DNA from: Rhodobacteraceae bacterium QY30
GTDB taxonomy: Bacteria; Pseudomonadota; Alphaproteobacteria; Rhodobacterales; Rhodobacteraceae
NCBI GenBank assembly: GCA_002356635.1
Contig: CP023454.1
Location: forward strand, 1,906,501 to 1,970,500
Length of the DNA stretch: 64,000 nt
Direction: 5' to 3'
Under the pieces are notes generated by a model. That model searched no databases, was not told the origin of the DNA, and worked only from the letters and a program-made list of their open reading frames with translations. Positions 17,916 to 26,712 of this stretch are shown here, in pieces. A program made the translations under genes and the position numbers. Within the stretch, counting starts at the first letter, position 1. The number at the start of each line of letters is the position of its first letter.

Positions 17916-19100
17916 TTAACCCCCGTCCTGCGTTCCACCCTGGTTGGCTTCGCCGCGCTGTGCCTCGATCTTGCGCCAGGCTGCAACGTTCTGGTTGTGC
18001 TCCTCCAGCGTCGCGGCAAAGGCATGGCCGCCTGTGCCATCGGCCACGAAATACAGATAATCGGTCTTTTCCGGGTGCAGCGCCGCCTCGATGCTCGCCA
18101 CACCCGGATTGGCGATCGGCGTCGGTGGCAGCGCCTCGATGACATAGGTGTTGTAGGGCGTCGCTTTTCGAAGCTCGCTCTGCCGCAACCCGCGGCCCAG
18201 CACACCCTGGCCCTTGGTGATGCCATAGATCACCGCCGGGTCGGTTTGCAGCTTCATGCCCTTTTCCAGCCGGTTGACGAAAATGCTGGCCACCCGGCCG
18301 CGCTCCTCGGGTACGCCGGTTTCCTTCTCGATGATCGAAGCCATGACCAGCGCCTCCTCGGGCGTCTTGTAGGGCAGACCCTCCTCACGCCCCGCCCAGG
18401 CCGTGGCCAGGCGATCGGCCTGCGCCGCCAGCATCTTCGCAATCAGCGCGCCACGATCCGCGTCCTTCTCGACATCGTAACTGTCGGGCGCCAACGCGCC
18501 TTCGGCCGGAACCGCATCGATCTTGCCGGTCAAGACATCAACGGACTTCAGCCCTTCGACCACCTGCCAACTGGTCACACCCTCGGCCACCAGCACCCGG
18601 CGGCGGACATCGGCATCGTCCTTCAGCGCCGTGAAGCTTTCGGGCGCGGCATCTTTCGCCGGATCGAACTTCGCCACTTCGACGAAACCATTGGTGGCGC
18701 CGTCCATCTCGCGCACCACCACGTCATTTCCGGTGACGCCGATGCGATAGACCACTTCCGTTCCGCAGGTGGACTGCCCTCCTTGCGTCACCGTCTCCAC
18801 GATCGACTGCATCGAGGAACCCGGCGCGATCAGGAACGACCCCGCCTTCAATGCATTGGCTTTCCCCGCGTAATCCGCGCCGACCTTGAAGACATAGCTG
18901 TTGCGGATCGCCCCCGCCGCGCGCAGGTCGTTGGCGACGCGCGACAGGTTCGACCCGGGCCGGACCTTCACGCAATAGGCCTGCGTCAGCGGACCCGGAC
19001 CATTGAACTCATGCCGGGCCCAGCCGATCGCCCCGACCACCGCCACCAGCGCGACAATGGCCAGCGTCAGGAAGTTCGAGGCGATGTTGCGCCACATCAC
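17916..19100 (-). CDS. mltG: endolytic murein transglycosylase MltG
   Basis: 394 aa. One N-terminal transmembrane helix (about 8-27) anchors a periplasmic YceG domain. The catalytic Glu is in ASIIEKETG (Glu258). Nearby conserved stretches are LQTDPAVIYGI and YNTYVIEALPPTPIANPG. MltG cleaves nascent glycan strands and sets their length. The GTG at 19100 overlaps the fabF stop (GTGA); the ATG at 19097 is an alternative. Position after fabF is a usual arrangement in this family. The C-terminus is Gln/Gly-rich. Confidence 0.95.
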   Translation of the reverse strand: MMWRNIASNFLTLAIVALVAVVGAIGWARHEFNGPGPLTQAYCVKVRPGSNLSRVANDLRAAGAIRNSYVFKVGADYAGKANALKAGSFLIAPGSSMQSIVETVTQGGQSTCGTEVVYRIGVTGNDVVVREMDGATNGFVEVAKFDPAKDAAPESFTALKDDADVRRRVLVAEGVTSWQVVEGLKSVDVLTGKIDAVPAEGALAPDSYDVEKDADRGALIAKMLAAQADRLATAWAGREEGLPYKTPEEALVMASIIEKETGVPEERGRVASIFVNRLEKGMKLQTDPAVIYGITKGQGVLGRGLRQSELRKATPYNTYVIEALPPTPIANPGVASIEAALHPEKTDYLYFVADGTGGHAFAATLEEHNQNVAAWRKIEAQRGEANQGGTQDGG

Positions 19101-20359
19101 CCCTGCACCTTGCCCAGCACCAGGCTTGCGTTGGTGCCGCCAAAGCCGAAGCTGTTCGACAGCGCCACGTCGATCCGCCGCCGCCGCGGCGCGTTTGGCG
19201 CCAGGTCAAGCTTCGACGCGACCGCCGGAGTATCAAGGTTGATGGTCGGCGGCGCGATCTGGTCGCGGATCGCCAGCACGCAGAAGATCGCCTCGACCGC
19301 CCCCGCGGCCCCCAGCAGATGCCCGATGGAGGACTTGGTGGACGACATCGTCGCCAGCTCTGCCGCATCGCCCATCAGCCGTTCCACCGCGCCCAACTCG
19401 ATCGTATCGGCCATGGTCGAGGTGCCATGCGCGTTGATGTAGTCGATCTGTTCAGGCTTCAGTCCGGCCCGCGCCAGCGCAGCCTTCATGCTGCGGTAGC
19501 CACCATCGCCATCCTCGGACGGGGCGGTAATGTGATATGCATCGCCCGACAGGCCATAGCCCAGTACCTCGGCATAGATCTTCGCGCCGCGGGCCTTGGC
19601 GTGTTCGTATTCCTCCAGCACCACAATCCCGGCCCCTTCGCCCATGACGAACCCGTCGCGGTCCGCGTCATAGGGGCGGCTGGCCTTTTCCGGCTCATCG
19701 GCGCGCTTCGTCGACAGTGCCTTGCAGGCATTGAAGCCCGCGATGCCGATCTCGCAGATCGGGCTTTCCGCCCCGCCCGCGATCATCACATCCGCATCGC
19801 CCCACTGAATCAGCCGCGCCGCATCGCCGATGGCATGGGCGCCCGTCGAACAGGCCGTCACCACCGAATGGTTCGGTCCCTTGAAGCCGAAACGGATCGA
19901 GACCTGGCCTGAAATCAGGTTGATCAGCGCGCCCGGAATGAAGAAGGGCGATACCCGTTTCGGGCCCCGATCCTTGATCAGCACGGCGGTTTCGGCGATG
20001 GACTGCAAGCCGCCAATCCCCGATCCGATCATCACGCCGGTGCGCAGCTTTTCCGCCTCGGAGGGGTTGTCCCAGCCCGCATCACGCACCGCCTGAACCG
20101 CCGCCGCCATGCCGTAAAGGATGAATTCATCGACTTTACGTTGCTCCTTCGGCTCCATCCAGTCGTCGGGATTGAAGGTGCCGTCGGTGCCATCCCCGCG
20201 CGGCACTTCGCAGGCATAGGTCGTCGCCACGTTCGAGGTATCGAACCGCGTGATCGCCCCCGCGCCCGATTGCCCGGCCAGGAGGCGGCTCCAGGTTTCC
20301 TCGACGCCGCAGGCCAGGGGGGTGACCATGCCCAGTCCGGTGATGACGACCCGACGCAT
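19097..20359 (-). CDS. fabF: beta-ketoacyl-ACP synthase II
   Basis: 420 aa from ATG 20359 (MRRVVITGLGMVTPLACGVE); the frame extends upstream but without family similarity. Catalytic triad: Cys in VTACSTGAHAIGDA, His in NAHGTSTMAD, His in SSTKSSIGHLLGAAGA. It elongates acyl-ACP with malonyl-ACP. Directly coupled to mltG downstream. dps separates it from acpP on the upstream side. Confidence 0.96.
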   Translation of the reverse strand: MRRVVITGLGMVTPLACGVEETWSRLLAGQSGAGAITRFDTSNVATTYACEVPRGDGTDGTFNPDDWMEPKEQRKVDEFILYGMAAAVQAVRDAGWDNPSEAEKLRTGVMIGSGIGGLQSIAETAVLIKDRGPKRVSPFFIPGALINLISGQVSIRFGFKGPNHSVVTACSTGAHAIGDAARLIQWGDADVMIAGGAESPICEIGIAGFNACKALSTKRADEPEKASRPYDADRDGFVMGEGAGIVVLEEYEHAKARGAKIYAEVLGYGLSGDAYHITAPSEDGDGGYRSMKAALARAGLKPEQIDYINAHGTSTMADTIELGAVERLMGDAAELATMSSTKSSIGHLLGAAGAVEAIFCVLAIRDQIAPPTINLDTPAVASKLDLAPNAPRRRRIDVALSNSFGFGGTNASLVLGKVQG

Positions 20360-20551
20360 TCTTGCCTCATGAATTGCTAAGCCCTTGGCCCCTGATACAC
20401 AGCGCCCCGCGGCTCTGCAACGCAAAGGGATGGCACCGCCCTCCCCCGCACGGCCTTCGGCAAGCAGCCGCGCGCCCGTCCACCACGGGGGCGAACGGGC
20501 GCGCTCATGCCCTGGCGCCACGGCGGGCGCGGCGGGCCACCTTCGTTCGCG

Positions 20552-21037
20552 TTACGCGAACTTCGGCGCTTCTCCAAGATGGCTTTCCAGGAACCACAGG
20601 TCCTTGTCCAGCTGGCGCGAATAGTCGGTGAAGATGTCCGCAGTCGCGTCATCACCGGCCTCGGTCGCCTCGTCGATGGAATCGCGGACCTTCTCGCCCA
20701 GGTCCGCCATCCGCGCGCAAATGGCCCGGATATGGTCGTCGGACTGCACAAGGTCGGTGGGATAGGGCTTCATGCCCGTCGCCTTGACAATTGCCTCGGC
20801 CGTGCCGATGGCCTGCCCGCCCAGCGTCTGGACCTGCTCGGCCATGGTATCCTCGTGGAGGGCCACGCGTTCGGCCACCTGGTCCAGCAATTCATGCACG
20901 GCGATGAAATTCGGACCCTTGACGTTCCAGTGAGCCTGTTTCAGCGCCAGACGAAAGGTGATGGTGTCCGCCAGACGCGCGTTCAACGCACTGATGCTGC
21001 TGCGGATGGTGTTGTCTTCAAGCCCCTTGATCGGCAT
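20552..21037 (-). CDS. dps: Dps-family ferritin-like DNA-protection protein
   Basis: 161 aa from ATG 21037, with GAGGGG upstream. The ferroxidase ligands are in KQAHWNVKGPNF and HELLDQVAERVALHEDTMAEQ, and a four-helix Dps fold is predicted. Dps dodecamers store iron and protect DNA under oxidative or starvation stress. Unusual context: it sits between acpP and fabF, a junction normally uninterrupted in this order. It is separated from acpP by an intrinsic terminator, so it has its own promoter in 21038-21123. Confidence 0.92.
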   Translation of the reverse strand: MPIKGLEDNTIRSSISALNARLADTITFRLALKQAHWNVKGPNFIAVHELLDQVAERVALHEDTMAEQVQTLGGQAIGTAEAIVKATGMKPYPTDLVQSDDHIRAICARMADLGEKVRDSIDEATEAGDDATADIFTDYSRQLDKDLWFLESHLGEAPKFA

Positions 21038-21123
21038 GCTCGGCCCCTCGTCGGATGTCACTGGATCTGCCCTTCCAACGCAGCACCCGACGCAAGGTTC
21101 CTCTGCCGATCGCCGAACCCCGA

Positions 21124-21151
21124 AACGAAAACGGCACCCCGCAGGGTGCCG
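21124..21151 (-). terminator. intrinsic terminator after acpP
   Basis: On the minus strand an 8-bp stem, CGGCACCC / GGGTGCCG, with a 4-nt loop is followed by GTTTTCGTTTCG. It lies 25 bp after the acpP stop and isolates acpP from dps. Confidence 0.8.
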
Positions 21152-21175
21152 CTCCGTGTCCGCATTGCGATCCGA

Positions 21176-21409
21176 TCAGACGGCTTCGGTGATGAATTTC
21201 ACCGCATCGCCGAAGGTCTGGATGGTTTCGGCCGCATCATCGGGGATCTCGATCCCGAATTCTTCTTCGAAGGCCATGACCAGTTCCACGGTGTCGAGGC
21301 TGTCCGCCCCCAGATCGTCGATGAACGAAGCCTGCTCCGTCACCTTGTCGGCTTCCACACCCAGGTGCTCCACCACGATCTTCCGCACGCGATCAGCAAT
21401 ATCGCTCAT
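21176..21409 (-). CDS. acpP: acyl carrier protein
   Basis: 77 aa from ATG 21409 ([20 protein letters not shown]), the standard ACP length. The phosphopantetheine attachment site is Ser in [18 protein letters not shown]. It carries acyl intermediates for FabD, FabG and FabF, encoded around it. The 190 bp upstream separates it from fabG, consistent with the separate strong promoter usual for acpP. Much smaller and more canonical than the second ACP at 43905-44174. Confidence 0.97.
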   Translation of the reverse strand: MSDIADRVRKIVVEHLGVEADKVTEQASFIDDLGADSLDTVELVMAFEEEFGIEIPDDAAETIQTFGDAVKFITEAV

Positions 21410-21601
21410 GTCCGTTCCTCTTTGTTGCGGGACGGATCCCGCCTGTTGTTTTGCAACCGGGCCGCCGCACTTGCGATCAGGACGTCGAGGCGGGGTCACG
21501 CCGGACCGGCCGGTCATCGCCGCTAATAACACAGCCTAGGCGCAAGGCAAGCAGTTTGGCAACGCCGCCCCGCCGCCCGCCCGGGCGCGGGGCGTGGCGG
21601 G

Positions 21602-22339
21602 TCACAGCATGTCGCCGCCGCCGTTCACGTCCAGGGTCGCGCCGGTGATGTAGGCCGCTTCGACGCTGGCCAGAAAGACCACCGCCGCCGCCACTTCCTC
21701 GGGGGCGCCCATCCGGCCGGCGGGCACGCCCGCCAGGATCTTGCCGCGCTGTTCGTCGTTCAGCTTGTCCGTCATCGCCGTCTCGATCAGGCCCGGAGCA
21801 ACGCAGTTCACCGTCACCCCGCGGCTGGCCACCTCCTGCGCCAGCGACCGGCTCATCCCCGCGACGCCTGCCTTCGCGGCGGCATAGTTCGCCTGGCCCG
21901 GATTGCCGGCCTGCGCCACCACCGAGGTGATGTTGATGATCCGTCCCCAGCGCGCCTTCATCATGCCGCGCAACACGCCGCGGGACAGCCGGAAGACCGA
22001 ATTCAGGTTGACCTCGATCACCTGAAGCCAGTCGTCATCCGACATCCGCATCATCAGCTGGTCGCGGGTGATCCCGGCGTTGTTGACCAGGATATCCACC
22101 TGCCCCATCGCCTCGGCGGCGCGCTTGGGCAGGGCTTCAACGGCTTCGGCCTGCGACAGGTCGCAGGGCAGGACATGCACCCGGTCGCGCAGTTCGGCCG
22201 CCAGCGCCTGCAAGGGCGCCTCGCGCGTGCCGCTGATCGCCACCGTGGCCCCCGCCGCATGAAGCGCCCGCGCCGCCGCGCCGCCGATTCCGCCCGAGGC
22301 GCCCGTCACAAGGGCGCATTTTCCTGTCAGATCGAACAT
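21602..22339 (-). CDS. fabG: 3-oxoacyl-ACP reductase
   Basis: 245 aa from ATG 22339 (MFDLTGKCALVTGASGGIGG). Short-chain dehydrogenase with the TGxxxGIG cofactor motif, the NNAG motif and catalytic Ser-Tyr-Lys (ITSVV...NYAAAKAG). It reduces 3-oxoacyl-ACP with NADPH. Follows fabD by 67 bp on the same strand, with acpP next; together they form the fatty-acid elongation block. Confidence 0.96.
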   Translation of the reverse strand: MFDLTGKCALVTGASGGIGGAAARALHAAGATVAISGTREAPLQALAAELRDRVHVLPCDLSQAEAVEALPKRAAEAMGQVDILVNNAGITRDQLMMRMSDDDWLQVIEVNLNSVFRLSRGVLRGMMKARWGRIINITSVVAQAGNPGQANYAAAKAGVAGMSRSLAQEVASRGVTVNCVAPGLIETAMTDKLNDEQRGKILAGVPAGRMGAPEEVAAAVVFLASVEAAYITGATLDVNGGGDML

Positions 22340-22406
22340 CCGCTGCCATCCATTTCCGTATTCCCCCAACTTCCTGCGGCACCGGGGCACCCGGCCCCGC
22401 GTCGCC

Positions 22407-23336
22407 TCAGCCCTTCAGGGCCGCAATATCCTCGGGCGTGCCGACGGCCTTGCATTCGGCCTCCTTGGCGATGCGCCGGATCATCCCTGACAGCGCCTTG
22501 CCCGCACCCACTTCCCAGAATTCGGTCACCCCCTGGGCCACCATCCACTGAACGCTTTCGCGCCACCGGACCGATCCCGTCACCTGTTCGACGAGAAGCC
22601 GGCGGATCGTTTCCGGGTCAGCAACAGCCGCCGCGCGGACGTTGGCCACCACGGGCACCGAGGGTGCTGCAATAGCGATGCCTGCCAGCGCATTCGCCAT
22701 CGCCTCGGCCGCGGGCTGCATCAGCGCGCAGTGGAAGGGCGCGGACACCGGCAAAAGGATCGCGCGCTTGGCGCCCCGGCTCTTGGCAATCTCGACAGCG
22801 CGTTCCACGGCCGCCTTGTGGCCCGACACCACGACCTGCGCCGGATCATTGTCGTTCGCGGCCTGGCACACCTCGCCCTGGGCGGCCTCGGCGGCCACGG
22901 CGGTCGCCGTTTCGAAGTCCAGCCCCAGAAGCGCGGCCATCGCGCCCACGCCCACCGGAACGGCGGCCTGCATCGCCTGCCCGCGCAGCCGCAAAAGCCG
23001 CGCCGTATCCGCCAGCGACAGGCTTCCCGCGGCGCACAGCGCCGAATATTCCCCCAGCGAATGCCCCGCAACGAACGTAGCGCCCGACAGGCCCAGACCC
23101 TCGGCTTCCAGTGCCCGCAGCGCCGCGATCGACGTGGCCATCAGCGCCGGCTGGGCATTCTGCGTCAGCGTCAGGGTCTCGATCTCGCCATCCCAGATCA
23201 GCGCCGACAGCTTCTCGCCCAGGGCCGCGTCCACCTCGTCAAACACCGCGCGCGCCGCCGGATAGGCCTCGGCCAGCGCCTTTCCCATGCCGATGGTCTG
23301 GGCCCCCTGGCCGGGGAAAACATATGCGCGGGTCAT
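22407..23336 (-). CDS. fabD: malonyl-CoA:ACP transacylase
   Basis: 309 aa. It begins with the classic YVFPGQGAQTIGMGKALAE. The catalytic Ser lies in VAGHSLGEYSALCAAG (near residue 91) and the His in PVSAPFHCALM. It loads malonyl groups on ACP. First gene of the fabD-fabG-acpP block; its promoter lies in the 203-bp region shared with the divergent cytochrome b561 gene. Confidence 0.96.
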   Translation of the reverse strand: MTRAYVFPGQGAQTIGMGKALAEAYPAARAVFDEVDAALGEKLSALIWDGEIETLTLTQNAQPALMATSIAALRALEAEGLGLSGATFVAGHSLGEYSALCAAGSLSLADTARLLRLRGQAMQAAVPVGVGAMAALLGLDFETATAVAAEAAQGEVCQAANDNDPAQVVVSGHKAAVERAVEIAKSRGAKRAILLPVSAPFHCALMQPAAEAMANALAGIAIAAPSVPVVANVRAAAVADPETIRRLLVEQVTGSVRWRESVQWMVAQGVTEFWEVGAGKALSGMIRRIAKEAECKAVGTPEDIAALKG

Positions 23337-23539
23337 GCTCGCTCCTGTCCTGGTCGCACTTCGGATCTTCGAATAGCCCGCCCGGGGCCGTCACGCAATC
23401 GTTGCGAAACGACAATGCCCGCTCGGCCATGCCCGATGCCGCACGTGCATCGCCTGCACAATGCATGTGCGGCGGTGTGCCTCACCCCGCCGGCACCGGC
23501 CTGCTAAAAGACGGCCATCCCTGTTCTTCGAGGCTCCCC

Positions 23540-24772
23540 ATGTCGTATTCCAACACCGACTCCCGCTTCGGCGCCGCCGCCCGCATCCTGCACTGGCTGA
23601 CCGCGCTCCTGATCCTTTCGGCCATCGCCTTGGGTCTGATCGCCAATGACATGGCCTTCGACACCGGCGAGGCCCTGGCGCGCAAGGCGCAGCTTTTCTC
23701 GCTTCACAAGACCATCGGCATCGCGGCCTTCGTCGTGGCGCTCATCCGCATCCTCTGGGCCTTCACGCAGCCCCGCCCGACGCCCCTTCATCCCGAACGG
23801 GTGCTGGAAAACCGGCTCGCCGAGGTCATCCACTGGCTTCTTTACCTCTCGATGCTGGCGGTGCCGCTGTCGGGCTGGATCCACCACGCCGCCGTGTCGG
23901 GCTTCGCCCCGATCCTCTGGCCCTTTGGCCAGGGACTGCCCTTCGTGCCGAAATCCGAAACGGTAGCCCTGGCCGCCACCTGGGCGCATGACATCTTCGG
24001 AAAGGTGCTGATCGCCTCGGTGCTCCTCCACATTGCGGGTGCGCTCAAGCACGCGATCATCGACCGCGACGGCACCTTGTCGCGGATGCTGCGCGGCACC
24101 GAGGCCGCTGCCCCCCGGCGCCGCACCCCGGTCTGGCCCGCCGCCGCTGCACTGGCGCTCTACGCCGCCGGAACGGTTCTGGCCCTGACGCTCGCCCGGA
24201 CCGAGGCCGAAGCCCTCCAGACCGCCGCACCCACCGCACCCACCGCGCCCGCCTCGGCCCCGGCCGAAAGCGCGACCGCAAGCGCCCATCCCTGGACCGT
24301 GACCGAAGGCAGCCTGGGCTTCGCCGTGCAGCAGATGGGCACCCGGGTGGACGGCGCCTTCGGCGCCTGGACAGCCGCGATCGACTTCGCCGAAACCCCC
24401 GACAGGGGCGAACATGGCAAGGTCCGCGTGCGGATCGACACCTCCAGCCTCACCCTCGGGTCTGTGACCGATCAGGCCAAGGGCGTCGATTTCTTTGACA
24501 CCACCACCCACCCCGAGGCGGTGTTCGAGGCAACGATCCTTCCGGGCGCCGGGGGCAAGGACTACCTCGCCAAAGGCACGCTCACCCTTCGCGGCGCGAC
24601 GGTACCGGTCGAACTGCCCTTTACACTCGAACTGCAAGGCGACACGGCAAAGATGACCGGCACGGCAACGCTTGACCGCCGCGATTTCGGCATGGGTGCC
24701 AGCTACAAGGACGAAAGCAGCGTTGGCTTTGCCGTCACCGTCACGGTCAACCTGACTGCGCAACGCGGCTGA
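23540..24772 (+). CDS. cytochrome b561 - YceI fusion protein
   Basis: 410 aa from ATG 23540. Residues 1 to about 180 form a four-helix cytochrome b561 (RILHWLTALLILSAIALGL, HKTIGIAAFVVALIRILW, HWLLYLSMLAVPLSGWIHH, LLHIAGALKHAI). Histidines sit in the right helices to bind two hemes. An extra TM helix (about 195-215) and an Ala/Pro linker lead to a C-terminal YceI lipocalin-like domain (about 250-410, HPWTVTEGSLGFAVQQMG and DFFDTTTHPEAVFEA). This joins an inner-membrane redox unit to a periplasmic isoprenoid/quinone-binding fold, suggesting electron transfer to or from a bound lipid. A free YceI is encoded 1.1 kb away. Confidence 0.92.
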   Translation: MSYSNTDSRFGAAARILHWLTALLILSAIALGLIANDMAFDTGEALARKAQLFSLHKTIGIAAFVVALIRILWAFTQPRPTPLHPERVLENRLAEVIHWLLYLSMLAVPLSGWIHHAAVSGFAPILWPFGQGLPFVPKSETVALAATWAHDIFGKVLIASVLLHIAGALKHAIIDRDGTLSRMLRGTEAAAPRRRTPVWPAAAALALYAAGTVLALTLARTEAEALQTAAPTAPTAPASAPAESATASAHPWTVTEGSLGFAVQQMGTRVDGAFGAWTAAIDFAETPDRGEHGKVRVRIDTSSLTLGSVTDQAKGVDFFDTTTHPEAVFEATILPGAGGKDYLAKGTLTLRGATVPVELPFTLELQGDTAKMTGTATLDRRDFGMGASYKDESSVGFAVTVTVNLTAQRG

Positions 24773-24786
24773 TTCCCCGCGCATTC

Positions 24787-24815
24787 AAGGCCGCCCCTGC
24801 GGGCGGCCTTCTTGG
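24787..24815 (+). terminator. intrinsic terminator after cytochrome b561-YceI gene
   Basis: Perfect 10-bp stem, AAGGCCGCCC / GGGCGGCCTT, with a CTGC loop and then CTTGGCTTTT. Confidence 0.75.
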
Positions 24816-25111
24816 CTTTTGGTTATCCGCAAATGGATCTTCGACGTGAACATTTCTCGAACGCGAGCGGAACCCTGATCTTTGGCATCAGATCCTGGAC
24901 GGATTGAATGACGACCTTGGGCTTTCGACCATGTGCCCTGGTTTGTCCGCCAGCCTGAACCGCCGCTCTGGCATTCGTCTGCTTGCTGCGTCCCGTGTCC
25001 ATTCCGCACCGACCACCCAAACCGATGACAGGCATGCGCTTGTTGCGTCCGAAATCTGCTGGCCGGGACCAGGCCATGTCGCTTCGACGGATCCCGGGGC
25101 GCGCAAGACCC
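24816..25111. other. non-coding stretch, no recognisable gene
   Basis: About 300 bp with several open frames on both strands. None has a recognisable domain, RBS or convincing codon bias. Base composition is lower in GC than the flanks (for example around 24826-24910). It may be a remnant of a lost gene or mobile element, but no terminal repeats were seen. Confidence 0.4.
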
Positions 25112-25642
25112 TCACTCCGCACCTGTCGCGGCGGGATCAACCGGTCGTCCGAACCGCTCCAGAAACAGCGTGACGTCCCGACGATGCTTCAGACGCGCCT
25201 TCGCCCCGGCAAAGGCCGCGTAGATCGACTGATGCCCCGCGTGACTGCTGGATGTCGTCCGCTGCCAGTATCCGGCCACCCAGTCCAGAAGTGCGGCATG
25301 GCCCGCCTCGGTGTCCCCGCCCTGCCGTCCCCGCGCCCGGACATTCGCGATGCAGTCCTGCTCGGGCAGGTCCAGCCACACCAGCATCGTCGCCCTGGGC
25401 AACGCGGCTGTCGCCAGCCAGCCGTAGACACCCTCGATCACCCAGTCGTCGGCCGCCGCCGCCGCCGCGACGTCGCGCAAGACATCGGCTTCGTCGCGGC
25501 GCAGGCCGTATCGACCCGGCTGCCAGTGAAGATCGTCCAGATGTATGGCCCGCAACCCGGCCCGCCGTTCGACCTGGTTCGACAACCATGTCTTGCCGCT
25601 GCCGCTGTTGCCGATGATCAGCAACCGTTCCCCCTGCACCAT
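25112..25642 (-). CDS. P-loop nucleotide kinase-like protein (adenylate kinase / topology-modulation FlaR type)
   Basis: 176 aa from ATG 25642 (MVQGERLLIIGNSGSGKTWL). Walker A GNSGSGKT is at about residues 11-18. The HLDDLHWQPG motif and the later WVIEGVYGWLA, VWLDLP and Arg-rich lid region fit the small kinases annotated as DNA topology modulation protein or AAA family ATPase. Actual substrate unknown. It lies alone between the b561-YceI fusion and the free yceI, same strand as yceI but 150 bp away with a terminator in between, so not an operon with it. Confidence 0.8.
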   Translation of the reverse strand: MVQGERLLIIGNSGSGKTWLSNQVERRAGLRAIHLDDLHWQPGRYGLRRDEADVLRDVAAAAAADDWVIEGVYGWLATAALPRATMLVWLDLPEQDCIANVRARGRQGGDTEAGHAALLDWVAGYWQRTTSSSHAGHQSIYAAFAGAKARLKHRRDVTLFLERFGRPVDPAATGAE

Positions 25643-25784
25643 CACTCCCCCCTGACACCCAAGGCCGCCACGATGCCGCCGTTCCGTGTCACCGACATGA
25701 AGCGCCCCGGCCTCCTTTCTTCTTTGCACACATACTCAGCATTCCCCTCCGACCGACGCGACCGCCCAGAAGGGGCGCCAAACG

Positions 25785-25817
25785 TAAAAAGGCCGCCGGG
25801 ACGAACCCGACGGCCTT
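25785..25817 (-). terminator. intrinsic terminator after yceI
   Basis: Stem AAGGCCGTCGGG / CCCGGCGGCCTT (one G-T mismatch) with a 5-nt loop and TTTTT on the minus strand. Confidence 0.75.
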
Positions 25818-25841
25818 CTGTTCTTGCGCGAAAGGCGCCGA

Positions 25842-26417
25842 TTACTGGGCCTTCATCGCCTCGATCGAGATCTGGACATCGACTTCGTCCGAGATGTAGG
25901 GGGCGAACTGGCCCAGGCCGAAATCGCTGCGCTTGATCTGGGTCTTGCCGGTGAAGCCGGCCCACGGCTTCTTCTCCATCGGGTGTTCGCCCGACTGGGT
26001 CAGCGCCGCGTCCAGAACGACCGGCTTCGTCACGCCGTTCAGGGTCAGGTCGCCGGTGATCTTGGCGGTCTTCTCGCCGGTCACTTCGATCGCGGTCGAC
26101 TTGAAGCTGACCTGCTCATCCTCGGTGGCGTCGAAGAAGTCCTTGGTCATGAAGTGGTCGAACCGCGCCTGCCAGCCGGTCATCATGGTCTTGACCGGGA
26201 AGGACACCTGAACCGACGATTCGGCGGGTTTTTCCTGGTCGAACTGGATCTCGCCGTTGAAGCCCGAGAACATGCTCCAGGTGGTCGAGAAGCCAAGGTG
26301 GTTGTAGCTGAACAGGATCTGGCTGTGGCTGGGGTCCAGCGTGTATTTCTCGGACGCGGCCAGGGCGGGCGCGGCGATCAGGGCGGCGGCAAGGGCCAGC
26401 GGGGCGATACGGATCAT
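25842..26417 (-). CDS. YceI-family periplasmic protein
   Basis: 191 aa from ATG 26417. It has a signal peptide (MIRIAPLALAAALIAAPALA), then a YceI beta-barrel domain (EKYTLDPSHSQILFSYNHLG, SFPVKTMMTGW, NGVTKPVVLDAALTQSG). The family binds polyisoprenoids in the periplasm; roles in quinone transport and stress are proposed. This may be the partner or source of the YceI half of the fusion at 23540-24772. Single-gene unit with its own terminator. Confidence 0.93.
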   Translation of the reverse strand: MIRIAPLALAAALIAAPALAASEKYTLDPSHSQILFSYNHLGFSTTWSMFSGFNGEIQFDQEKPAESSVQVSFPVKTMMTGWQARFDHFMTKDFFDATEDEQVSFKSTAIEVTGEKTAKITGDLTLNGVTKPVVLDAALTQSGEHPMEKKPWAGFTGKTQIKRSDFGLGQFAPYISDEVDVQISIEAMKAQ

Positions 26418-26580
26418 CGGTAGTCTCCGGTGCATTGCAGGGGCCGGTCAGGGCCCGGTTGGAATGGGCGCACCATTCACGCTGCGGCGCGGCAGGGCAA
26501 TTCGGCACCCGCGAACATCTTCTGTTCGCTCCCGAACACTGGCCGCCTTTCCCTGGCCCCCGGGGCCCCCACCCGAAGGC

Positions 26581-26608
26581 TTGCACTTGGCCCGCGGACG
26601 TGTATAAG
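26581..26608 (+). promoter_or_regulatory. candidate promoter of rpsF operon
   Basis: TTGCAC (26581-26586), a 16-nt spacer, then TATAAG (26603-26608). It would give a leader of about 95-100 nt before rpsF. The rest of 26418-26580 shows no gene. Confidence 0.55.
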
Positions 26609-26712
26609 GCCCCATTCCTTCCGCATCTGTGCAACCGATGCAGCCTCTCGTGGCGGGGCGCGGAACGGATCACCCGCCTATGAAGCGCATCCGATACGAC
26701 AAAGGAGCTTAC

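Noticed and set aside
24823-25140. Transposase fragment in the gap before the P-loop gene
   Set aside because: A few basic stretches looked transposase-like, but no DDE or HTH motif, terminal repeats or target duplication could be found.
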